33,883 nucleotides of DNA from Saprolegnia diclina VS20. Taxonomy: Eukaryota; Oomycota; Saprolegniomycetes; Saprolegniales; Saprolegniaceae. The notes beneath the pieces were generated by a model, which saw nothing but the letters and a program-made list of their open reading frames with translations, was not told the origin of the DNA and made no database searches. Location: assembly GCF_000281045.1 (NCBI RefSeq), contig NW_008246074.1:858741-892623 (forward strand), written 5' to 3'. Position numbers and translations under genes: made by a program. This document shows, piece after piece, positions 23,017 through 31,595 of the stretch (its first letter is position 1; each line of letters begins with the position of its first letter).

Positions 23017-23343
23017 GGTTCTTTCAAAATGATCCTCGACGAGCGGCCAAGATCCGCGTTGCCATGGAGTCCTTCGAATCGAAGGTCAAGCCGAAGCAAA
23101 TCTTCGAAGGGAGCATACAAAACGCAAGTGAAATCGGTCCAAACTTCGATTTTGGCCACAAGGCAACTTGAAGCTGGCGCTAAATATTACAAATTCGCCG
23201 CCGATTTGTATAAACGTTTACAAACCAGACGTTGGCTGGCTAATCACCCGACGCGCAGTCGCATGGCGCCACCGAGCACGACAATGCCATTGCCCGGAGC
23301 TCCTCATCGTGGGGATGGCGTTGATGGACGGTACACCGCGTAC

Positions 23344-23359
23344 TACTACACATGTAGTA
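23344..23359. repeat. Short inverted repeat TACTACA-2-TGTAGTA
   Basis: Perfect seven-base arms separated by CA, in the spacer between HGD and the GPI protein gene. The size and symmetry would suit a dimeric protein-binding site, but a repeat this short can also arise by chance. Confidence 0.4.
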
Positions 23360-23468
23360 TACTGACCGTCGGATACTACGAGCGCTCCCATACAAGGGTC
23401 CGTAACAAGGGTGTAGTACAATGCACTGACGGGCAAAGTGGCTCGGTCGGAAAGTGCGTTGACATTGC

Positions 23469-23488
23469 ACTTTGACAGACTTTGACAG
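23469..23488 (+). repeat. Tandem decamer ACTTTGACAG x2
   Basis: Two adjacent exact copies of ACTTTGACAG, about 430 bases upstream of the GPI-anchored protein start. Too short to class as a satellite. It could be a paired binding site or simple slippage. Confidence 0.5.
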
Positions 23489-23918
23489 GATATGACTTAT
23501 GCAGATTGGGCGCTCCTTTGGTGGCCTGCCGCAACCGACGGCTTGGTGGTTGAACTGCAGTGGCATGTGTAGTGATCCAGAAAACGAATCTTTGCCAGTA
23601 ATTTTCGGCATTACTCTTGGCCGCTTCTTGTCAGAGAGGTTGCAACAAGAGCCGTCTCTCTCGAGCTCGAGGAGCTAGCTCAAGGCGAACCTTGGACCGT
23701 TGACAGAACACCGGCGCGGTAGGGCGATTGCCCTGCAGGTCCTCCGGAAGAATCCGACGTCGCGTCGGGCAAAACGAGCCGCAACGTCGCAACGCGTTGG
23801 CTATGAGAGACGGTGGCGGGTGCTCGAGCTTCGACACGAACCGATACACGTGCTGGCCCACGCGGGCTCCACGTCATAAAGCCGAAAATAGACATTTGTT
23901 TACGTGCTTGGACGACGC

Positions 23919-24765
23919 ATGCTGGGCCTCGTGCTCTTCCTCCTCTTGCTGCTGCCATGGTCGTCGGGCCAGCACCTCGGGAGTCCGCTGCGCTACGTCT
24001 CGGACGAGTGCGAGGCGCTCAAGGTACGTCCCTGCTTCGTCTTGATCGAGACAAGTATTTTGAGTGTAGCAAAGCTTGGATGTGATGGCAATCAACGGCG
24101 ACCAGCTCGCCAACGGCGTCGTGGGCGGCCACGTCGTCGAGTCGGACTGCACGAAGCTGCGCACGCTCAACGTGCTCGACCACCGCGACGACAACGACCA
24201 GAACCTGCTCTGCGGCAACTCGTGCTTCAACGCGACCGCGGCCACGTACGCGGCCATGCTCAACAACGACTGCTTCCATGGCGACGACGAGTTCGAGGTG
24301 GCCAACCAGCGCCTCTATGCAGCGAGCTTTCAGTTTGCCTGTCAGCGCTACGCGCCGTACAAGTACTGCGGTACACCACGATCCAAATTGTCCTGGCGTG
24401 AATGACGCGTCTAGTGGCACTGCTTGGCGACACGGTCGCGTCCGCGGGCGGCAGCTACGACCTCTGCAAGGACATTGTCAAGCCGCTCGAATGCTGCTAC
24501 GAGAGCTATCGACGCTACATGCTCTTTGGCACCAACACGTCGGTGACCGAGATGAACTACATTTCGAAAAAGTGCGCCGACGTCGTCACCGACGCGTGTG
24601 CGTGTCATCTCAACGTCTACGCGGCCAACGTCACAAACACATATGTCTGCAGTGCGGGTACGACCGGCACGATCGTCGTGACGACCGTAAACCCTCTGCG
24701 TAGGGGGCCGTGCCAACGTCGCAATGCTCCTCCTCCTTTGGCTCACAAGTTTGCTGCTGCCATGA
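23919..24765 (+). CDS. Cysteine-rich secreted protein with predicted GPI anchor
   Basis: I do not recognise the family. Four exons, 23919-24023, 24070-24370, 24415-24657 and 24704-24765, give 236 residues. The N-terminus is a classic signal peptide (MLGLVLFLLLLLPW, cleavage likely after SSG). The mature part has 14 cysteines, including CGNSC, ECC and DACAC, and three N-glycosylation sequons (NAT, NTS, NVT). The final exon encodes a small-residue stretch (SAGGG) followed by the hydrophobic tail MLLLLWLTSLLLP directly before TGA, the form expected of a GPI-attachment signal. The product is therefore probably a disulphide-stabilised, glycosylated surface protein. A GTG five codons upstream is ignored in favour of the ATG at 23919. 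If the 46 nt last intron is retained the frame runs to a TAA at 24783-24785 with a hydrophilic tail. The stop lies 27 bases from the stop of the convergent DCN1 gene. Confidence 0.72.
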
Positions 24766-24792
24766 GCATAAAAAAGCTTCGGTAAATGCCTC

Positions 24793-25730
24793 CTACTGAG
24801 TCGTCGAGTCGTGGACGTGTGCGACAAAGTCGTCAATGAGGACGGGCCATGCGCTGTTCTCGTCGTAGTTGGACAGGTCGGGCTTGACGTGCAGCGCAAA
24901 TTCCAGCGTCTGCGTCCACACGTCTTTGGACACAGCGTTCTTGTGGTGCTCCTAACACAGACACAGATAGGATAGAGACGAAATACGGAGCAGCTACCGT
25001 CACGTAGGCCAGCCATTGAGGCAGCAACGCAAACCGCTTGGGCAAGAGCAGCTCCCAGAGCGCGAGTGCAGTCTCGACACCGAGGCTCTTCTGGTCCTTC
25101 TCTTTGGCAAAGCCGTATGTAAACTACGTAAGTCAGCGTCGTAGAGGATGGAGATAGCGTCGTACCGCATAGATCTGGGCAAAGAACGCCTCGTCTGTCG
25201 AGAGCTTCTTGGCCATCTCGGGCATATTGGCCTTGAGGTCGTCGATCGAATGGCACCCGAGCGCCTTCAAACCCGTGACAAACTCGTCTTTGGAATACTC
25301 GCCCATCGACTGCGCCGCCATGTGGAACGAGAGCGCGAGCATGACGGGCTCCTGCGCGTCAACGCCAATGTGTTCGCAGAGCGCGAGGATCCCGTCCTCC
25401 GAGATGTAGCCCGCGTTCTCCTGGTCCTCGTAAGCGTGGAAGAGCGTCGTGAGCTCGGCTGTCCAGCCATCGCCCGTTGCCGTCTTTGCGCGCTTGTTGC
25501 TACTATGGTTACTGTGGCCATTGGTCGGCGTCTCGTCCAGCGGTCGCTTGGTCGGTGCAGCCGTCGTCGCCCGTGCCACCAAGATGCGCTCGACCATCTC
25601 GGCCTTCTTGCCCGTCGTCCGCAGACCTACATGGCGCCATGAGCCTGGCGCATGGAGGAAGCATGGTACCCAGGCGGCGACACTCGTCGACCAGCTCCTT
25701 GGCCTTCAACCGCATCAGCTGCGCGCTCAT
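24793..25730 (-). CDS. DCN1: SAP-DCN1 protein: cullin neddylation E3 (PONY domain) with N-terminal SAP domain
   Basis: Expected to promote NEDD8 transfer from Ubc12 to cullins. Four exons in coding order, 25670-25730, 25166-25626, 24998-25123 and 24793-24951, give 268 residues. Residues 2-39 read as a SAP motif (LKAKELVDECRRLG followed across the first intron by LRTTGKKAEMVERIL), a helix-extended loop-helix module usually linked to DNA binding. Residues 40-72 are low-complexity with basic clusters (TKRP, NKRAK) resembling a nuclear signal. The PONY domain follows from about 80. The three cullin-contact residues of human DCUN1D1 (D211, A235, D241) are matched by D226, A250 and D256 with identical spacing, the last two in SAWPVLIDD. 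The usual N-terminal UBA is not seen. The start at 25730 could be extended upstream to an ATG at 25796. Confidence 0.87.
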
Positions 25731-25827
25731 CGTCGACTCGAATTGGACGGTCGGGCCCAAAATGCAACCACGGCGCTGCGTTGGGATTGGCGCCACGCCA
25801 TTGGCTCATCTCCGCGCTTTATGCCGT

Positions 25828-25840
25828 ATTTTAGCCAATC
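25828..25840 (+). promoter_or_regulatory. Extended CCAAT element ATTTTAGCCAATC, copy 1
   Basis: An exact 13-base match to the element at 26647-26659 in the same spacer, and a near match (ATTTAGCCAATC, minus strand) to 1979-1990 ahead of D-LDH. The core fits the NF-Y consensus; the shared ATTTTAG flank is what makes the match longer than the core. Confidence 0.45.
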
Positions 25841-26646
25841 CGTGATGCCGGTACCGCGACACTCCGTGCGTGGCCTGTCCCCCCACCGAAGTGCTTGGCG
25901 GGGACCAAGGTGGCTACGACAGCGCGTTCTGAGTAGACGAACAAGTGCAGTCGGCAGCAGCGTCACGGGCGATCTCGACCTCGCTTGGCGCCAGCGGGAC
26001 CATGGCGCCAAAAAAATCGTGGCCTTTTTGTCCAATCCCAGCGTTGATCCGTTGGCGAGTTCAACCCGAGCGCCTCGGGCACGTGCGTCGACGGCGAGCA
26101 CTTGCGCATTTGTCTTGAACGTGTAGACCGATACATCTACTAGGACCGTCTACTAGTGCTCAACCGAGGTCGAGTCGAAGCAACGTGAGGACAAGGTGGC
26201 AGCAAATAATACCTAGACATGGCGGCGAAGGCGTCGTTCTAGGTGCTTGTAGCCAAGGGCTAGATGTGTCCAGTCGGTCACGCTTGGCCGCCACAAGACA
26301 TTATGACCAATCATGTGGCTTGCGGTCCACATACAAATAACGCTGGGAAATCTTGGCGCCAAAATAGAGTCGACGCGCTGCCCAGATGGTCCCGCCTCGC
26401 TATGGACTTGTGCGTGGCGTCCGGTCGCCACGGTCGGTGCTGCGCTAGTATATAGAGATACGACGCTAAGTAGGGCCACGTGAAGGACTGCGATTGGGCT
26501 TGGACGCCGCGTGGATGCGATTCCGTGCGAGCTGCTGCGTTTCGACAAGTCGAAGATCGCAAGGCTTTGGCGGCTTTGGCAACAGTTCATCACGGATGGT
26601 GCTATTCAATGTCCTGGGATTGGTCGAAATGCATGCATTTTACTCC

Positions 26647-26659
26647 ATTTTAGCCAATC
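26647..26659 (+). promoter_or_regulatory. Extended CCAAT element ATTTTAGCCAATC, copy 2
   Basis: Second exact copy, ending 73 bases before the ATG of the PHD protein. It continues as ATGTGGC, so that the 13-base string CCAATCATGTGGC at 26654-26666 also matches 26307-26319 exactly. Together these suggest a conserved promoter element rather than isolated pentamers. Confidence 0.5.
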
Positions 26660-26732
26660 ATGTGGCGAGGATTTCGAACATTCCAACGTCGTTCGTGGCC
26701 GCCATACAAACGCCTAGTGTAAGGAACATACC

Positions 26733-29700
26733 ATGTCGGCCCTTGCGAGTCCCGCCACGGACCTCGCCGCCGGGGACGCGATGATGGACGCCGTGCTCAT
26801 CATCCCGAACCGCGTCTGCATGGTCTGCTTCGACGCGCGCTCGAGCGCTGGCAACGCGCTCTTGTGCTGTAACGTCCCGAGCTGCCACACGCGCGTGCAC
26901 GAGGCGTGCTACGCTGGCGAGGCCAAGACGCTGGCACCGAGCGCGGTCCGAGCGCAATGGTCCTGCGACGTCTGCACGCTCGAGAAGGCGCGCAACGAGC
27001 TCACGCCCAACGCTGCCCGCGTCTGCGTCGTCTGCAAGCATTCTGGCGGCGCGCTCAAGCCGACGACGCAGGCGCACGCGTTGTGCCACTTGGTCTGTAC
27101 GCGCTGGCTGCCCGAGCTCAAGCAGGTGGCGTCCGAGGCCCACCCGAGCGCGGTTGTCGTCGATACCAAGCTCCTCTACGCCACGCGCAACAACCTCAAG
27201 TGCTTCCTCTGCAACAAGCGGGGCGGCTGCATGCAGTGCTCGAGCAAGCGCTGCCCCAAGTCGTTCCATGCCCTATGCGCCGTGCGCGCGCCGGCGAGCA
27301 AGGTCTTTACGGGTCTCAACGACGAGCAGCAACCCGTGTGCCACTGCGCGATGCACCTTGGCGACGTCCAGCCGACGTTCACGCTTGTCAAGGACTTGCA
27401 TTTTGGGAACCCCTACGTCGGCGACAAGATGTACGAGCCCGATGCGCCCTTCGAGGCTCTCGAGGCGGCGCCGACGGCCAGTGATGCACCCGCGACGCTC
27501 GTGTCAGCTGCAGCGCTCATGCCTTTCTTCAACCTGCCACTGAGCGCGCCGCCGGCCAAAAAGGTCGGGCGGCCCCGCAAGGACGACTACCAGCCCAAGC
27601 CGAGCCCAGTCCACGTGACAATGCCGATTCCAAGACCTGACATGCCTCGACTGCCGCCGGCACCACCCGCGCCGGCAGGGCTGGGCATGCTGCCGACGTC
27701 GCGGCCAGCGCCGCCCCCACCGGGGCTGGGGATGCTTCCGCCGCGTCCGCAGATCATGACAGACGTCATCCCGTGTCCGCTCTGCAAAGAAGTCGTGTTG
27801 CGGACGAATTTAGCGCAGCACATGACGACGTCGTGCAAGAAGCAGGTCGCGACGGCGTCGGCGCCCAAGCCAACACCGACCAAAAGCAAGGCCGGAAAGG
27901 CCATGCCGCCGCATTCAACGACACCGACGGGTGGCAAGGCGGCAGCAACAGCTGTAGGCAAGGTGACGCCGACGGCGGGCAAGGCGACACCGACGGGCAA
28001 AGCGGCCAAGGCAGCCGAAGGTCCCAAGAAGCCCCGCGGGCGTCCACCCAAGAAGAAGCCCGAGCTATCGATCGCCATGCCACTCGAGCCGAGTCGACCG
28101 CCGATGTCGATGTCGATGCCACCGACGCCGTTGCCACCGTCGACGACGACACATGTGCCCGTGGTCATCAAGAAGCATGCGACGACGTCGTTGTTTCCGC
28201 TTTCGCTGGGCCAAGCGTCCGTGGATCCGGTCGGCGACCTTGCGATCGCGTCGTTGCATGCAACCATGCCGTCGGACAACCTCTTTATGACGTGGCCCGG
28301 CCAGCAGTTTGGCCATCTGATGCAGTCGGCGTTCTTCTGGGACCAAGTGTCAGTCGCATTCTTCTCGAAGTACCCGATGCAGAAGAAGCGCCTCGAGCCG
28401 CTCGCGCACTGGCTCACGGGCGCCAAGCCCGACGGCATTGAAAAGCCTCGGGGCGCGTACGACAAGCCGCGGTGCGCCGACACGGTCGTGGTCACGTCAT
28501 CCGACGACTGGATGGTGCAAACCGGCATGCAGCACACGTGCGATTACATGCTGCTCGCGAGCGGCGCGCAGTGTGCATTCAACCAAGACGTCCACCCGTT
28601 CCTGCACGTGCACTCGGTCGCGCCGTCGCCGTCCAACGACGGCACGTCGCATATTGCGGTCAACCTCGTCGTGCACTCGACTGCGGTGCGGTGCACGTTT
28701 GCACTCTCGCAGACCGAGCCGCCGGCCGATACGGACGTGGCCTGGACGCGGTTTAAGCCCGATGCGTTTCACGATCTCTTGACGAACGCGACGCCGGCGT
28801 ATCCGCGCGGCCATAAGCTCTGGGTGGCGCTCCTCGGGCTCGAACCGCTCACCAATGTGCTCATCAAGCAGCAGTACGGCGAGAGCGCAGCGTTCACCGG
28901 CAGCCAAGTGCAGGACGACATGACGCTCGAGATGCAACTGTGCGTCGACTTGCTCAACGAGCAAATGAAGACGAACCGCGTGCGGTGGCGGTCGCTCTGG
29001 GCCAAAGGCACGCAGTACATGCAAGCGCAAGAGACCCAGTTGGCGGCGCAGGGCCATGTCGAGCGACTCTACCACGAATATGCGTGGTGGAAAGCGGTGT
29101 GTCTCTGCGTCATCAAGGGCACAAAGGACCTGCCGTTTCTGCCCGAGTCGGACGACACGCGTCTCCAGCCGTTTGAGGACGGCACGTGCGTCATCTGCTT
29201 TGATGGCATCTCGGAGGACGGGAACCCGATCATCTTTTGCGAAGCCTGCGACATTGCCGTGCACCAGCGCTGCTACGGCATCGCCGAGATCCCAAAGACG
29301 GACTTTTACTGCGACAAGTGCATTGCGCTGCGCAAACTGCCGTCGGCGCCGGTGTTTTGCCAGCTGTGCCCGATGCGCGACGGCGCGCTCAAGATGACGA
29401 AAGAAGGTCTCTGGGTCCATGTGGCCTGTGCGCTCTGGAGCCCCAACACGCAGCTCGTGCACATTCCGCGCATGCTGCTCCAACTGTCGATGCAGCCCCA
29501 CGTGCGATTTGCAAATTTCGACACGGCAACGGCGATGACGTCGCCGCTGGCCGACGTCGCCGATCTCCCGCCGCCGCTGCTTGCCGGTGGTCTCTGCACG
29601 ATCTGTCGCGTCGCGACCGGACGCACGGTGCGCTGCCGCCACCCCGACTGCGGGACGTCGATGCACCCGCTCTGCGCCTGGTACGCCGGCTGGCACATGC

Positions 29701-31154
29701 ACGCGTCCGTGGCCGCGTGCGGCTACGTCCACGTCGGTGGCGGCCAAGGTCTTGTCTTCAACGTCTACTGCGACGCCCACCAACCGTCGTCGCTCGCGTG
29801 TGCCGACCGGTCGCTTCAGCGCGATGCGCGTGCCGCGCTTCGGCTCGTTGAGGCCACCAAGCGAGCGCAGTTGCGACTCCTCGCGAGCGACGAAGATGCG
29901 ACGTGCGCCGTCTGCAAGAAGACGAAATCGCACGAGTTGTCGTCGCCGTCGTCGGTGCTGCTGCGCTGCCGCCTCTGCAGCGTCATTGTGCACCCGAGTT
30001 GCTGCGCCCCGGCGGTCGCGATCGACCATATTACCAACGACTGGGCGTGCGAAAAGTGTGCCGTCGATCCGACGGCCGCATCGGCGCCCTGTGTCCTCTG
30101 CGACCGCGTTGGCGACTACATGCTGCCGGTGCGCCCGTTGGCGTCGACCGGTGCTGCACTGCACTACGGCTTTGTGCATCTGTTTTGCGCCAATGTGTTT
30201 CACAGTCGCATTGTGACGGACCCGGCGACGGGCACCCGGCATGCACTGCCACTGCACCCGGTGGAGCCGCCGCTTACCAAGTGCTGTTCGCTCTGCCAGC
30301 AACGCTCGGTACGTGCGTGCTCCATGAAAGAAGAGGACAGCCAACGCGAATGGTGTAGGGCCGCCTCGTGAGCTGTAGCAAGAAGCAGTGCCAAGCCGTG
30401 TTCCACCCGTACTGCCACCACGAAGCGCGCTTGTACAACTACAAGCCCGGTACCAAGACGGAGCGCGCGTACTGTTGCAAGCTCCACCCGCCGAGCCATG
30501 CCGTCTTTGACGAAGCTCGCGGCCTTTGGATCACCAAGCAAGAGATCATGGCGCTGCAGCAGATCCGGTGCACGTACGAGCGCACGCGGATGTTCATCGA
30601 CTTGGCCAAGCAGCGCGAGAAGACCAAGAAGCGCCTCTTTCTCCATGTCGAGGCGGCGGCGTTTGAAAAAGGTGCGAGCCGACAAGGGGTCACTTCACCG
30701 ACGTTCTATGCGCGTAGCCAAGGAGGTGGTCGCGGTCGTCAAGCCGACGCGCACGATGAAGGCGTTTTATGCGTCCGTCACGGGCGACGACGACCTGCGG
30801 GACGTGACCCGGCGCAAGCCAAAGGAAGTGGTCGCGACCACACCGAGCAAGCCGCTGCAACGGGGCAAGAAGCGCGGCTCGGAGACGCGCCAAGAGCTCT
30901 GGCTCAAGAAGCTTGGCGCCACGGACGAGTCGATCGTCGCCAAGCGACCCCGCCGTCGCAGCGTTGACGACGACGCGAACGACGAGACGACGAGCACGCA
31001 AGCCGACGCGCACGCAATGAACGAGGCGGACGAGCAACCACACACCAAGCAACACGACGCGATCGCTACGTGGTGGCACCGTGCACTCGAAGCACTGCCA
31101 GCGCAAGAAGAAGATCTGGATGACGTCATGGCCACGCTCGTGGACGACGTGTAG
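26733..31154 (+). CDS. Chromatin-type protein with three PHD-ePHD cassettes, two AT-hooks and a C2HC finger
   Basis: Probable nuclear reader of histone tails. Three exons, 26733-30308, 30359-30671 and 30718-31154, give 1441 residues. Cassette 1: PHD from residue 28 (CMVC) and an extended PHD about 96-208. Cassette 2: PHD from 819 (CVICFDG), then an extended PHD 874-1011 with GALKMTKEGLWVHVACALW, the form seen in BRPF, JADE and trithorax-type proteins. Cassette 3: PHD from about 1056 (CAVC), then an extended PHD from about 1120 that crosses the first intron and ends in CKLHPP. AT-hook motifs GRPRK (about 277) and RGRPPKKK (about 433) flank a small zinc finger CPLC...HMTTSC (347-368). A Pro/Ala/Lys-rich linker and a region of unknown fold (about 490-800) separate cassettes 1 and 2. 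The basic clusters KRPRRR and RGKKRG near the C-terminus may be nuclear signals. No SET, bromo or PWWP domain is seen. Subfamily assignment is uncertain. Confidence 0.87.
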
Positions 31155-31595
31155 GTGTCATCTTGCCTGTTTTGGACTTTACAACAATACTACATAATTT
31201 GGCGTCGAGTGCAGCTAGGGTTGGGGGAGCCTCGCGCTGCTTTGGAGAGAGGACGCGTCGTACCCAGTGTGACTGTTGCATAGGTCGCTAACTCTATATA
31301 TCGTACGCATAGTAAGTCTAATGAGGTATGACATGCTGTCGTGGCTGTCATGCAACTGCGTCGACCACCGCAGCACGCAGGCCGTACACCGCAATGTATA
31401 TAGGACAGGTGTATGTAGTAGGAGGCACGAGTAGCAACTATCTTGAACGACTCTACCTGTACTAACTAACTAACGAACTGTAACCTGCCAGAAAGGACAC
31501 GTCAACGCGTCGAGTCTGCCGAAGGGAACTTCTGGGAAGTGACGTGGCAAGAGCACGGAGTGATGACGTCATCTGGTCGTTGATTGGACCGATCC
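31155..31595. promoter_or_regulatory. Spacer and promoter ahead of the cytochrome P450
   Basis: 441 bp. It contains a short ACTA-type tetranucleotide run at about 31461-31474, a TGACGTGG site at about 31540-31547, a CRE-type palindrome at 31562-31573 and an ATTGG at 31583-31587, only nine bases before the start codon. No gene is seen. Confidence 0.55.
31562..31573. promoter_or_regulatory. CRE/ATF-like palindrome GATGACGTCATC
   Basis: A perfect 12-base palindrome around TGACGTCA, the full-site target of bZIP factors of the CREB/ATF type. It ends 22 bases before the P450 ATG and is accompanied by a half-site-like TGACGTGG about 20 bases upstream. The factor and any regulation are inferred. Confidence 0.5.

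Larger units (their letters stand above)
23017..23918. promoter_or_regulatory. Divergent spacer between HGD and the GPI-anchored protein gene
   Basis: 902 bp, in part AT-richer than the flanking genes. It should contain both promoters. It holds several short symmetric elements: CCTTCG and CGAAGG arms at 23071-23085, a TAAACGTTTA palindrome at 23211-23220, TACTACA/TGTAGTA arms at 23344-23359 and a tandem decamer at 23469-23488. No gene, tRNA or transposon could be supported. Confidence 0.5.
25731..26732. promoter_or_regulatory. Divergent spacer between SAP-DCN1 and the PHD protein, rich in CCAAT boxes
   Basis: 1002 bp with at least eight CCAAT or ATTGG pentamers. Examples are 25742-25746, 25786-25790 and 25800-25804 (CCAAT on the minus strand, just ahead of the DCN1 start), 25835-25839, about 26032, 26307-26311, about 26490 and about 26618, and 26654-26658 near the PHD start. 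Open frames such as 25727-26101 on the minus strand lack similarity and are not called. Confidence 0.6.

Noticed and set aside
23071-23085. A tRNA T-arm-like TTCGAAT
   Set aside because: The flanking stem does not pair and no acceptor, D or anticodon arms can be drawn.
21691-23475. A 594-codon plus-strand open frame over HGD
   Set aside because: It is antisense to a fully conserved dioxygenase and is dominated by Arg, Val and Ala, typical of a shadow frame.
25727-26101. A 124-codon minus-strand frame upstream of DCN1
   Set aside because: It overlaps the DCN1 start and a CCAAT-rich promoter and is Arg-rich without any motif.
28497-30344. A 615-codon open frame on the minus strand inside the PHD gene
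   Set aside because: It is the mirror of a GC-rich coding frame; its Arg/His-rich composition has no domain resemblance, and the sense strand carries unmistakable PHD fingers.
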